Shown: positions 55,079-63,747 of the stretch, piece after piece
Layout: every line of letters begins with the position of its first letter
How positions within the stretch are numbered: the first letter of the stretch is position 1
Source of the DNA: Alkalibacterium pelagium
GTDB taxonomy: Bacteria > Bacillota > Bacilli > Lactobacillales > Carnobacteriaceae_A
Assembly: GCF_900109325.1 (NCBI RefSeq)
Contig: NZ_FNZU01000006.1
Span: forward strand, 82,186-146,185
Direction: 5' to 3'
DNA length: 64,000 bases
Notes under the pieces: model-generated
Seen by the model: only the letters and a program-made list of their open reading frames with translations
What the model was told of the DNA's origin: nothing
Databases searched by the model: none
Program-made: the position numbers and the translations under genes

Positions 55079-55198
55079 AAAAAAACCTCCCTTCCGACGT
55101 GAGTAGATGACAGTCTATCTCTAAGTAAGTCGATGGGCGGGTAAAATCCCGTCTTTTCGGCTGTACTTCGATTGTAGCATGTTTCAAATCATATGCAA
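55079..55198 (-). promoter_or_regulatory. Promoter and leader of the Mrp operon
   Basis: -35 TTGCAT (55198-55193), 16-bp spacer, -10 TACAAT (55176-55171) with TGC before it. About 85 nt of leader precede mrpE and can form GACGGG-ATTTTA-CCCGCC and a CGAC/GTCG closing pair around AGAT-AGACTGTC-ATCT. The upstream stretch 55199-55374 shows no gene. Confidence 0.6.
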
Positions 55199-55374
55199 TG
55201 GATTTTTTACAAAATACCGCTACCTGTCTGGATGAAAACGATTTTATTTCCCTTCTGCTTCGTTCTTTATTCACATTTTCTACTTATTTAATAGTCTAAC
55301 AAATTATAGCCCCATAACAAACTGTAAAAAGACATAAATCTGTCTAGTTCTGTCAGCAAATTTATAAAAAGTAA

Positions 55375-55408
55375 GGACCACTGAACCTAAGCACTGGTTC
55401 AATGGTCC
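55375..55408 (-). terminator. Terminator of the VOC protein gene
   Basis: 13-bp stem GGACCACTGAACC / GGTTCAATGGTCC with one mismatch and an 8-nt loop; on the minus strand it is followed by TTACTTTTT. Confidence 0.75.
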
Positions 55409-55452
55409 AAGATGATTATCCTATAAGAATCTAATCTTTGAATAAAGTATAA

Positions 55453-55860
55453 TTATCTGTTTTCTTTAAATCTGGGGCTCAATTCACTCCATACATCGAA
55501 GCTGTTGTTATCTAAGTCACTGAACACGAAATTTCTGCCTGCATGTCCCCTGTTCTCAATATCTCCAACATTCATGCCTTTTTCTCTATATTTTTTGTGA
55601 AGATCTGCCAGAGCTTCCAGTCCATCCACTTCAAACGTTATAGAAAACCGTTCCTGACCATGGCTGTCAATGAAATTAGCACGCTGATCTTCTTTTGAAT
55701 GGACTAGAAAGACACTTTGATCAGCAAGATTCAGGATCGCTTTGTCTTCATCTTTATAAGTCAGCTCCGCACCCAAGTTAGTTACATACCAGTCGGTTGA
55801 AATGTCAACATGGCCAACCGGTAAGTAAATCGTTCCGACCCTAAGTAATTTTCCGCCCAT
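55453..55860 (-). CDS. VOC (glyoxalase/bleomycin resistance) family protein
   Basis: 135 residues in two beta-alpha-beta-beta-beta repeats, the vicinal oxygen chelate fold: VGTIYLPVGHVDISTDWY at the start, FVFSDLDNNSFDVW at the end. A His at the start (VGHVD) and a Glu near FSITFEVD could bind metal. The substrate is unknown. Monocistronic with its own terminator. Confidence 0.85.
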   Translation of the reverse strand: MGGKLLRVGTIYLPVGHVDISTDWYVTNLGAELTYKDEDKAILNLADQSVFLVHSKEDQRANFIDSHGQERFSITFEVDGLEALADLHKKYREKGMNVGDIENRGHAGRNFVFSDLDNNSFDVWSELSPRFKENR

Positions 55861-55970
55861 AACTTTATTCCTCCAGATCTAAGTGGATTTCCATTATATT
55901 TATGCTGAACTTCTATCTTGTTAACAGCTTTGCTACATTTAGAAGAATAGTCTTACAGTTAGTAACTGCC

Positions 55971-56930
55971 TTACTTTACACGTTTCAGGAAACTTTTCGG
56001 TACTTCTGACGTATATCGCACCAGCTTGTTTGTTCCTGGATGGACCAGAACAAGGGTCGTTGCGTGGAGGCCGAGGCGTTTAAGCGGATTAGTTTCTGCC
56101 CCATACATCTTGTCTCCGGCAATCGGGTGTCCCATTTCTTTCAGGTGCACACGAATCTGATGCTTACGACCTGTCTCCAGTTCAACTTCGAGCAGGGAGT
56201 AGTTCTCATTACCAAGAACTTTCCGGAAGTGGGTAACCGCCCGTTTTCCTCCGTTATCTTCCAGATTGGAGTACATCTTGATGCCTTTACTTTCAGACAG
56301 CCAGGACGCATACTCACCCTGCTCCTCTTTGACGTTTCCTTCGACCAGCGCAGTATAGATACGCTCCTTGACTGTATTCTTCCAGTCTTTCTGAAGGGCT
56401 TCTTTTATTTCTTCCGATTTAGCATAAAGCATGACGCCTGACGTATCACGGTCCAGACGGTGCACGACAAAAATCTTGTTATCCGGGTGTTCCTTCTTTA
56501 CATAGTCACTCAACTGGTGGTAGGCAGTCGGTTCTGTTGGGTCGTCTGAAGAAATTGAAAGCATGCCCGCTTCCTTGTTGATGACAATCAGATCCTGATC
56601 TTCATGCAGAATGGATACGCCCATTAATTCAGATCGCTTCTTGGATTCCTGATTACTCATGATGTTGACTGTGTCACCTGGTTTCAGCGGATAGTTGTGC
56701 TTAGTGGTCTCTTCTCCGTTCACTGACACCTGACCTCTAGTCAGTATAGATTTAACCGCATTCCGGCTTTTGTTTGTGATAACGGTCAGTAAATACGGCA
56801 GCAGAGTTGTCTCTTCTTCCACTGTATAATTCGTGGTTCCCTTTTTATTGACCTGTTTCGTTCCTTTACGGATCACACCTGATTTTTTATTCGGCTTGTT
56901 CTTATGTTTATTGTTTTTATTCTTACTCAT
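55971..56930 (-). CDS. RluA-family 23S rRNA/tRNA pseudouridine synthase
   Basis: 319 residues. A Lys-rich N-terminal tail (~1-35) is followed by an S4 RNA-binding domain (NAVKSILTRGQVSVNGEE) and the catalytic domain with HRLDRDTSG (catalytic Asp), then GRKHQIRVH. It isomerises uridine in ribosomal or transfer RNA; the exact site cannot be read. The long basic tail is unusual and may help RNA binding. No operon partner. Confidence 0.92.
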   Translation of the reverse strand: MSKNKNNKHKNKPNKKSGVIRKGTKQVNKKGTTNYTVEEETTLLPYLLTVITNKSRNAVKSILTRGQVSVNGEETTKHNYPLKPGDTVNIMSNQESKKRSELMGVSILHEDQDLIVINKEAGMLSISSDDPTEPTAYHQLSDYVKKEHPDNKIFVVHRLDRDTSGVMLYAKSEEIKEALQKDWKNTVKERIYTALVEGNVKEEQGEYASWLSESKGIKMYSNLEDNGGKRAVTHFRKVLGNENYSLLEVELETGRKHQIRVHLKEMGHPIAGDKMYGAETNPLKRLGLHATTLVLVHPGTNKLVRYTSEVPKSFLKRVK

Positions 56931-57024
56931 ATACTCACTCCTATAGTTGTTGACTCCAGTACAGTATAACAGAAAACAGACTGAATTTGATCAGTGATTC
57001 AGACCTGGACAGTCTAAGCTACGT

Positions 57025-57336
57025 TCAGTTTCGAGGAGTGCCAATTGTATCCAGTAGAAAAATGTCATCAGAATCTTCTTGATAAGTATATAAGTATGTT
57101 ACTTCCGGTTCCTTTTCAAAGGTTATGTATATAGTATAGAAGTCACTTCTTCCACCGGAGTTACTAACAAAATGCTCTGAAATATCTGACTCAATGTCAT
57201 ACCCTTCTTCCTCCAGATAGTCAAAGGTATCTTCTCTCAACGCCCGCTGCTGACTTAATTGTCCTCCCATGATAACTGCCCAAAGTGCAAACAGCAGAAT
57301 AATTATAATGGCAGCATTCTTTTTTGATAAAATCAT
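57025..57336 (-). CDS. Small single-pass membrane protein of unknown function
   Basis: 103 residues. One membrane helix at ~8-25 (AAIIIILLFALWAVIMGG) follows a short basic N-terminus, so the acidic C-terminal ~75 residues should lie outside. That part looks like a small beta domain (FYTIYITFEKEPEVTYLYTY). I do not recognise the family. A GGAGGTAGG RBS precedes the ATG. Confidence 0.6.
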   Translation of the reverse strand: MILSKKNAAIIIILLFALWAVIMGGQLSQQRALREDTFDYLEEEGYDIESDISEHFVSNSGGRSDFYTIYITFEKEPEVTYLYTYQEDSDDIFLLDTIGTPRN

Positions 57337-57433
57337 TTTCTACCTACCTCCTGATTATTAAGCTTAACAGAAATTCAACTGATGTATTCAATAATCTAAT
57401 ATATGTCTAATATAATCAAAACGGTCATGCATT

Positions 57434-57444
57434 TTTGCTATACT
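57434..57444 (+). promoter_or_regulatory. Extended -10 promoter of the yehS-like gene
   Basis: TTTGCTATACT gives an extended -10 (TGC before TATACT at 57439-57444), about 40 bp before the start codon. No clear -35. Confidence 0.45.
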
Positions 57445-57485
57445 AATCGTATGGAAATTAATTATGTGAAATGAGGCCACAAAAC

Positions 57486-58025
57486 ATGAACAATAATGAT
57501 CGTCTATTACGATTAAGGTACGCACTTGATTCAAAAGATGAAGAGACTCAGGAGATATTCAAATTAGGACAGTACGATCTGTCTCTAGAAGATGTTCGGC
57601 TACTATTGAAGAAAGTCGAGTCTTCTGAAGCTCCCACCGATGAAGAAGATGACTTTACTGAGAACACTTATGCCAAAGCTTGCAGCAACCAGCTATTCGA
57701 ATCATTTCTAAATGGCCTGATTGTCTTTAAGCGTGGACAGCAAGTGACTGCTACTGGTGAGCCGGTTAAACAGACCAGACTGATCAAGCATGATAAAGAT
57801 GTAAATAACGTCCTGATAAAGAAAGTCAAGATTGCACTTACGCTCACCAGTGATGACATCCTGGACATCCTAGACGACACTGGTGTCCACATTTCCAATA
57901 GTGAATTAAGCGCAGTATTGAGAAAAGAAGGTCACCGGAATTACAAGGAGTGCGGCGACCGGTATGCACGTAATTTCCTGAAAGGACTGGCCATGCACTT
58001 CCGTGACGAGAATCCTTCCAATTAA
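57486..58025 (+). CDS. YehS-like DUF1456 family protein
   Basis: 179 residues from ATG at 57486, with GAGG 9 nt upstream; an ATG at 57471 would add five residues before the family's usual NNNDRLLRLRYAL start. DUF1456 proteins carry two copies of a helical repeat; the second is at VLIKKVKIALTLTSDDILDIL. SNQLFESFLNGLIVFKRG is another family mark. The function is unknown. Monocistronic. Confidence 0.85.
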   Translation: MNNNDRLLRLRYALDSKDEETQEIFKLGQYDLSLEDVRLLLKKVESSEAPTDEEDDFTENTYAKACSNQLFESFLNGLIVFKRGQQVTATGEPVKQTRLIKHDKDVNNVLIKKVKIALTLTSDDILDILDDTGVHISNSELSAVLRKEGHRNYKECGDRYARNFLKGLAMHFRDENPSN

Positions 58026-58049
58026 GTATACGAGCCTTACGTATCGTAC

Positions 58050-58079
58050 AGCTTAGATCATTCTAATATGATCTAAGCT
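58050..58079 (+). terminator. Terminator of the yehS-like gene
   Basis: Perfect 12-bp stem AGCTTAGATCAT / ATGATCTAAGCT with a 6-nt loop, 25 bp after the stop and followed by TATTTC. Confidence 0.75.
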
Positions 58080-58084
58080 TATTT

Positions 58085-58405
58085 CATCTATTGGTTTATC
58101 AGATGATCTGTCATTAAGCTGTTTCTAGTTTGACCTTGATATACTCTCTTTTTGATAAGGTATAACTAGACGCTGTCTAGTTACATTTTAGTCTTTGAGA
58201 ACTTGAGGAGATGTCACTAGCAGCCTTATAGCTGTAGTTTATACCATACTCAACAAAACAACTGTCACTAAAGGCTCTTTAGCTGCAGCTTATATTTTTC
58301 TCATCAAATAAGTTATCTTTAGATACTGTCTAGTTATAGATCAAACGTGTCGTAACTTTATAAAGTGTCACTATCATTGTCTCTAAGCGCAGTTCAATCA
58401 GACAT
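58085..58405. repeat. Array B: about six degenerate ~51.5-bp tandem repeat units
   Basis: Cores related to AGTTAYAGTTYA start at 58127, 58179, 58230, 58281, 58332 and 58385 (spacing 52, 51, 51, 51, 53 bp), each usually preceded by a TGTCACTA-like element. It is the same family, in the same orientation, as array A, with 36 identical bases at 58155-58190. It fills the gap between the yehS-like terminator and the ABC operon terminator. No coding frame is supported; the remaining 58406-58542 shows nothing clear. Confidence 0.75.
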
Positions 58406-58542
58406 AGTTGGCAGAAACTGTCGCTACGTGATTTTAAATGCCGCTTCTATCGTAAGCTTATGTTGAAATCTCCCGCATTACGGCAACAGGTGACTAAGCA
58501 GGATCGCCTGAGGCCGGAAAAGTATCTTTTCGCATACTAAAA

Positions 58543-58589
58543 AATACCCTATCCCCTTCAAGTCAGCGTGTTGAAGAGGATAGGGTATT
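58543..58589 (-). terminator. Terminator of the sugar ABC transporter operon
   Basis: 19-bp stem with one mismatch (arms 58543-58561 and 58571-58589, core CCCTATCC) and a 9-nt loop; T run follows on the minus strand. Confidence 0.85.
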
Positions 58590-58630
58590 CATAATGGAAA
58601 CAAACTGATTGGTAAGCTGAATTTTACAAC

Positions 58631-59476
58631 TTACATTTTCACTCCACCAGCAGTCACGCCGCCGATGATGTGTTTAGATAAGAACAGGTAAATCAGGATC
58701 AGTGGAATGATTGACATTGAAATACCCAGATACAAACTTCCGTACTGAGTCGTGTACGTGTCTGTAGTCAACAGCTGAACAAGCATCGGTAATGTGAATC
58801 GGCTTCTGTCATTGATCAGCATTAGAGGCATCAGGAAGTTGTTCCATGACTGCACAAATCCGAAGATTGACATGGTTGCAATTGCCGGTCTCATTAAAGG
58901 CAGAACGATCGAATGGAAAATCTTCAGTTCACTTGCCCCATCGATACGAGCCGAGTCGACCAGTGCCGGGTGATATATGGTCTGCAGGTACTGTTTCATG
59001 AAGAAGACAGTCGGTGCAGAAGCCGCTGCAGGAACGATCAGCGGGATGTAGCTGTTCAGTAGCCCAAGGTTTACCATAAATCGGTAGAACCCGATAATGT
59101 TCACTTGAGGTGGCAGCATGATCATGAACATGATCAGCAGATAAGCCGGTCGTTTCAATTTAAAGTCATATACCGTCAGACCATAGGCCGTCAGACAAGA
59201 GAAATACATGCTTAAAGCCGTTGAAGAAAAGGCAATAAAGAATGAGTTCCCGTAACCCTGAAAGATATTAAAGCCGCCGTCTCTGAGGATTCGCCAGTTT
59301 TCCATAAAGTTCGTTCCAGGAATCAGGGACAGTCCCTGCTGGATCTGTTCGGCTGTACGCGTAGCGTTAACAATAACGATCCAGAATGGAAGGATACTCA
59401 GTAACGTCAGGAATCCGAAGAAGATATAAATCAGTATTCGCTGTTTTTTTATTTTAGATTCATTTGCATTCATCAT
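58631..59476 (-). CDS. CUT1-type sugar ABC transporter permease (MalG-like)
   Basis: 281 residues, six membrane helices, with the EAA loop DSARIDGASELKIFHSIVLPLMRPA that docks the ATPase. The C-terminus is the last of the three-gene operon. It pairs with the MalF-like permease upstream. No ATPase gene is present in the operon, so a shared MsmK/MsmX-type ATPase encoded elsewhere must drive it. Substrate unknown. Confidence 0.92.
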   Translation of the reverse strand: MMNANESKIKKQRILIYIFFGFLTLLSILPFWIVIVNATRTAEQIQQGLSLIPGTNFMENWRILRDGGFNIFQGYGNSFFIAFSSTALSMYFSCLTAYGLTVYDFKLKRPAYLLIMFMIMLPPQVNIIGFYRFMVNLGLLNSYIPLIVPAAASAPTVFFMKQYLQTIYHPALVDSARIDGASELKIFHSIVLPLMRPAIATMSIFGFVQSWNNFLMPLMLINDRSRFTLPMLVQLLTTDTYTTQYGSLYLGISMSIIPLILIYLFLSKHIIGGVTAGGVKM

Positions 59477-59486
59477 ATCGGTTCAA

Positions 59487-60425
59487 TTACGCCTCCCTTT
59501 CGCTTTTATCTCTGATCAAGAAGAAAATAATCGCACTCAAGATGATCGTCAGGATCAGAAGATAGACAGAAGCTGCTGCAGCGATACTGACATTACGCCC
59601 GCCTTCTATTGCCTGTCTGAATATATAAGTCATTAATGTCTCGACACTGTTGTTCGGTCCTCCATCAGTCAATAGACGTGGAATATCGAACATCTGCAGC
59701 CCGCCGACCAGTGACGTGATCAGGACATACAAAGTGATCGGCTTAAGCAGCGGCAGTGTAATACGTCTGAATGTCTGCCATGCGGTTGCCCCGTCAATAA
59801 CGGCTGCTTCGTAAAGGCTCTTGTCAATACTCAGGATACCGGCAGTCAGAACGATAGATGTCTGTCCGTACCACATCCAGAACTGGATGAACGCGACTAT
59901 TGAACGTGTCGCAAAGGCGCTTCGGAAAAAGTCGAACGGCGCTTCCAGTACACCAGTCTGCATAAGGATCATATTGACTGGTCCCCTTGGATAATCAAAC
60001 AGAGTGAAAAAGATGACAGCGACTGAAGCGGCAGTTATTATGTTTGGGAAATAAAATACACTTTTAAAGAATCCTTGGGCTCTCAGTTTCAGCTGATAGT
60101 TCGTAAACCAGTAAGCCAGAAGGAGCGCCAGGCCGATCTGCGGAATGAAGTTGATCACCCAGAGGAGCATAGTGTTATAAGATGCCTGCAGAAACAGGTT
60201 GTTCGTTACCAGGTAGCTGAAGTTCTGAAACCCGATAAAGTTACCTTCAAAGTTAAACCCGGATATATCGACGAAAGCCAGATATAGCGTATAAAGTGTC
60301 GGGTAAAGGTTAAACCCTGCAAAAACAATAAAGAAGGGTAATATGAACCAGTAACCGAATTTATTGGTGTTCTTGATTTTGGCAAGCTTTCGTTTCTTGC
60401 CAGATTGTTCAGTTGTAGCTTGCAT
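59487..60425 (-). CDS. CUT1-type sugar ABC transporter permease (MalF-like)
   Basis: 312 residues, six membrane helices after a basic cytoplasmic N-terminus (SGKKRKLAKIKN). EAA loop: EAAVIDGATAWQTFRRITLPLLKP. Lies 29 bp after the binding-protein gene and 10 bp before the second permease. Forms the membrane channel with its MalG-like partner. Confidence 0.93.
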   Translation of the reverse strand: MQATTEQSGKKRKLAKIKNTNKFGYWFILPFFIVFAGFNLYPTLYTLYLAFVDISGFNFEGNFIGFQNFSYLVTNNLFLQASYNTMLLWVINFIPQIGLALLLAYWFTNYQLKLRAQGFFKSVFYFPNIITAASVAVIFFTLFDYPRGPVNMILMQTGVLEAPFDFFRSAFATRSIVAFIQFWMWYGQTSIVLTAGILSIDKSLYEAAVIDGATAWQTFRRITLPLLKPITLYVLITSLVGGLQMFDIPRLLTDGGPNNSVETLMTYIFRQAIEGGRNVSIAAAASVYLLILTIILSAIIFFLIRDKSEREA

Positions 60426-60454
60426 AGTCTCGTCCTCTCTCTTAATAGTTTAGT

Positions 60455-61747
60455 TTAATCCAGTCCGACTTCTATATAAGGAAACAGATTCGATACACTC
60501 TGTCTGAAGTTACGTATAGCTGTATCAAATTCAACTTCTCCTTTAGAATACGGTGTCAATGCATGATCCAAGAAGAGATCATTGATCGTCTGGTCAAATT
60601 CAGTAACGAATCCAGCTTCGATATCATCTATCATATCGGCAAATTCAGCATAGTGGTTCTGTCCACCTAAGAAGTCGTTGCTGTAATCGCCTCTTACCTC
60701 TTCAACAACATCTTCATTTGATACGATGTCACCTGTGTCATTTGCCCAACGTTCAAGGAAATCCTGATCAGTTGTCGCATACTCGATCAGATGAGCCGCT
60801 TCTTCTTTCATTTCAGAAGATTCTGATATGCCTACCCATGTTCCTCCGCGGAAATAGGTCGACGGGCCTTGGACCATTCTCCAGTCACCGGCTGTCGCTT
60901 CTCCCCCATTAGGTTCAAGCCAGAAGTTCAGGCCCCATGTTGGTAAGGAGTAGCCGAAAATTTCGTCATTGGACATTCCTGCAAAGTAAGCGGCTCCGGA
61001 AGCTGGTGCATCAAGCAGCAGATTTTCTTCATTCATTTCCAGAGCAGTCTCAAGTAATTCATAGGCTAAATCGTCGATAACCAGTTCATCATCAACAACC
61101 CACCCCTGCTCACGTCCGCCTAAGAAAGCGAATCGCAGGTCATCAACACTGGCAATCATATACACTTCTCCGTCAGAAGCATCTCTTATCTGTCTGGCAG
61201 TATCGACAAACCCGTCCCAATCTGATATGAGAGCCTGAACGTCTTCCGGTTCAGATACGCCAAGGTATTCTTCTGCCAGACTATAACGATAGAAGAAAGC
61301 TCCTGGAGCAGCCTGCCAGGCATTTGCTACCAATGTACCGTCTTCCTGAGATCCTACTTCTTTTACGTAGTCATATGTTGACTGGCTGCCTTCTCTGATT
61401 CCTTCAAACTGCTCTAGATCAGTCAGGTAACCGGAATCAATATATTTTTTGGCAAAGTTCTGTTCCATCAGAATAACGTCAGGTTCGTCCCCTGTTCCGA
61501 TCAACGGATCCAGAATACGTTCGAATTCCTCAGTAGGGAACTGCACGATATCGATGTCGTAGTCAAGGTCACTATAATCTTCAAGGTAATAGTTATTTAT
61601 AATGTCTTCGATTTCATCTGTAAATGACCAGACTACTAGAGAATCATCTCCTCCATCTGTTCCTACAGCTCCCTGATTTCCACAGCTGCTCAGTATCACA
61701 AGCGTGCTTAACGCGCCAATAGTAACTCCTAGTTTTTTCTTCAGCAT
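60455..61747 (-). CDS. Sugar-binding lipoprotein of a CUT1 ABC transporter
   Basis: 430 residues. Signal peptide with lipobox LSSCG (Cys22), so it is a lipid-anchored binding protein. The body is a type 1 extracellular solute-binding fold (DEPDVILMEQNFAKKYIDSG, TYFRGGTWVGISESSEMKEE, AAHLIEYATT). The acidic composition suits a salt-tolerant surface protein. First gene of the operon; the ligand is probably an oligosaccharide but cannot be read. Confidence 0.93.
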   Translation of the reverse strand: MLKKKLGVTIGALSTLVILSSCGNQGAVGTDGGDDSLVVWSFTDEIEDIINNYYLEDYSDLDYDIDIVQFPTEEFERILDPLIGTGDEPDVILMEQNFAKKYIDSGYLTDLEQFEGIREGSQSTYDYVKEVGSQEDGTLVANAWQAAPGAFFYRYSLAEEYLGVSEPEDVQALISDWDGFVDTARQIRDASDGEVYMIASVDDLRFAFLGGREQGWVVDDELVIDDLAYELLETALEMNEENLLLDAPASGAAYFAGMSNDEIFGYSLPTWGLNFWLEPNGGEATAGDWRMVQGPSTYFRGGTWVGISESSEMKEEAAHLIEYATTDQDFLERWANDTGDIVSNEDVVEEVRGDYSNDFLGGQNHYAEFADMIDDIEAGFVTEFDQTINDLFLDHALTPYSKGEVEFDTAIRNFRQSVSNLFPYIEVGLD

Positions 61748-61836
61748 ACTTTCCCTCCGTTTTATATAAATCTTTAACGTATGGAATCCTTTTCAAAATA
61801 TGAAAGAATTTAAGTTAATTATTTACTACTTTGATT

Positions 61837-61899
61837 GTTAGTTTAATTTACTAACTAACATCGGTCTAAACTATACCAATTCTAAAAAACGATTGTCAA
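61837..61899 (-). promoter_or_regulatory. Promoter and repressor-type operator of the sugar ABC operon
   Basis: -35 TTGACA (61899-61894), 18-bp spacer, -10 TATAGT (61875-61870). A palindrome GTTAGT-TTAATTT-ACTAAC lies at 61837-61855, about 15 bp downstream of the -10, a position that suits a repressor. The half-sites resemble ROK/XylR-type operators. The flanking 61900-62217 is AT-rich and shows nothing I can support. Confidence 0.6.
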
Positions 61900-62217
61900 C
61901 CCTTATCCACTTGACATAATTTAGGGGATGCATACTCATGCAACGAAAAAATTGTCTATAGCAACTAAGTAAGCCTTTTCATAAAAAGCACAAATTTACT
62001 GAAAAGATATAAAATTTTCATCAAATAATCATAAAGACTTTTGTACCTAATTATACTAAATATGAATAGCAGATTTAAGGTATCATGCCTCTCTGCATCG
62101 GGCCACAAGACCTTCTTGTAATAAATCAAATAGTCTTTAGAATATGCCTATCTATATGTTACGGTTTCATTTAACAGATAATTAACATAAAGTAAAGCTG
62201 TTTCTTTACAAAAAAAT

Positions 62218-62244
62218 CCTGATAGGTAATCTACACCTATCAGG
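62218..62244 (-). terminator. Terminator of the GTPase-DUF697 gene
   Basis: Perfect 10-bp stem CCTGATAGGT / ACCTATCAGG with a 7-nt loop followed on the minus strand by ATTTTTTTG, 14 bp after the stop. Confidence 0.9.
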
Positions 62245-62257
62245 ACCAAGTATTCAC

Positions 62258-63541
62258 TTATTTTTTCTTATTGAAAGGATTATGACGACTGACAAATTTA
62301 GACAAGGCACGGCTTGTTTTCTGTGCTCTACTTGCGCTTTGGGTGTCTTCTTCCATCTCCTGATAGGAAGCATAGGCATCATTCAAAGCCTCATCCCCTT
62401 CAAACTCGAGATCTTTAGTTTTGAGTTCCTTGCGGTTCAGCTTGATATTCTTTTTGAATTGGCTGCGCATAAGACGTTCGATCAGTCCTAAATCAATGCT
62501 TTCGCCTTCTCGCTCTTTCACAGCAATGATACTTAAAACTTCGATGTAACTGAGTCCAAGGGCACTTGTTACGATTGAAGCAGTCGTACCGCTGATCAGT
62601 CCCCCTATAAGGGTCCCTGCTCCTGGAATAAATTTAAATGCATTCGCTACAAAGGTTTTCCCGATCATTGTAGCTGAACCGGTCCCTCCAACAGCGGCGA
62701 TCAGACTGACTATCGTCGACTTATCCATTGAAATCCCGAATATGGCTGTAATATGAGCGAGTAGAGTGACTTGCATGGGAATCAGTACCGATGCATCTGA
62801 GAACGGGATCGGCGCAAATCCGACACCGAAAGTGGTCGCCACATAACGAGAAGCCCAACGTCTAGCCGCTTTAGCTTTGCGTTCAATATCAGCGTGCTGG
62901 GCGTTCATAAAAGCATCGTGTGCCTCTTTCGGTATCAGTTGAAGCGTCTTGTCGATCAGTTCTTTTAAACCAAATGCAGGAATAACATAATCTTCTGTAA
63001 TTTCATAAGGTTCTGCCATAATGTTCTGGACAGCTGCTACTGGAAGATTGAGATTTTCCAGGTATGTGTTGAATTCTTCAGCAGGCTTACCGATTGATTG
63101 GGTCAGAACCAGTATGACTGGAAGAACAGAAGAAATTTCTCTGATCAAGTCGATCTCCGTTTCCTCTATTCTTGATGAATTAGCTTGAATACAGTAATAG
63201 ACGGCATGGACAGCATCTCTAGTCTGCTTGTTCTGTTTAACTAGATCGAAAATCTCATTCTTTACATCTTTCTGGACTTTCGGATTCAGCTCGAGCCCTC
63301 TGGTGTCATACAAGACGATTGGGATGCCCTCTTTGGATATACGCCTTAAATGTTTTGTAACAGGCTTCCCTATCCCAGTATCTGCAAGGTTTTCCCTGAA
63401 CACATTGTTGATGAGGGTACTCTTTCCTACTCCTGTTTTTCCGGCAATCAGAATATTGACAGGGTTCATTTTTTCAATCTCAGCTTCAGTTTTTTCAAGG
63501 ATATCTTGAATCATATTGTATTTATTGTCTGAAAATTTCAT
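62258..63541 (-). CDS. Era/HSR1-like GTPase with DUF697 membrane domain
   Basis: 427 residues. GTPase domain ~25-200: G1 GKTGVGKS (34-41), G3 DTRG (79-82), and TQSI (147-150) at the place of the usual NKxD/TKxD G4, so base specificity may differ. DUF697 follows at ~230-350 with hydrophobic segments (FGVGFAPIPFSDASVLIP, AGTLIGGLISGTTASIV) that likely insert in the membrane. The C-terminus is basic. Such proteins are linked to membrane or stress functions, with no clear role. Monocistronic. Confidence 0.85.
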   Translation of the reverse strand: MKFSDNKYNMIQDILEKTEAEIEKMNPVNILIAGKTGVGKSTLINNVFRENLADTGIGKPVTKHLRRISKEGIPIVLYDTRGLELNPKVQKDVKNEIFDLVKQNKQTRDAVHAVYYCIQANSSRIEETEIDLIREISSVLPVILVLTQSIGKPAEEFNTYLENLNLPVAAVQNIMAEPYEITEDYVIPAFGLKELIDKTLQLIPKEAHDAFMNAQHADIERKAKAARRWASRYVATTFGVGFAPIPFSDASVLIPMQVTLLAHITAIFGISMDKSTIVSLIAAVGGTGSATMIGKTFVANAFKFIPGAGTLIGGLISGTTASIVTSALGLSYIEVLSIIAVKEREGESIDLGLIERLMRSQFKKNIKLNRKELKTKDLEFEGDEALNDAYASYQEMEEDTQSASRAQKTSRALSKFVSRHNPFNKKK

Positions 63542-63709
63542 AGGCGCCTCCTAGTCTTTTATATCATTTTAACACGTTAAACGGATGAAAACGAAAAAGA
63601 TGCGTCTATTCCCTGCAATTGTAATCAAATAAAAGACCTGCCTATTTGGGTTCTACGTCAAATAACGTTGGTAAAGAATAATAAGTAAATGTCAGAGAGT
63701 TTATATAGG

Positions 63710-63747
63710 GTGTATAGCATGGTGGCCTAGGCCACCATGCTATACAC
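63710..63747. terminator. 38-bp perfect palindrome spanning the transposase stop codon
   Basis: The arms (63710-63728 and 63729-63747) are exactly complementary around a central CCTAGG. The transposase stop TAG is at the centre. Probably a terminator for transcripts of both directions, shielding the element. Confidence 0.7.

Noticed and set aside
55035..55274. 79-codon minus-strand open frame overlapping mrpE
   Set aside because: It runs through the mrp promoter and leader and overlaps the mrpE start in another frame.
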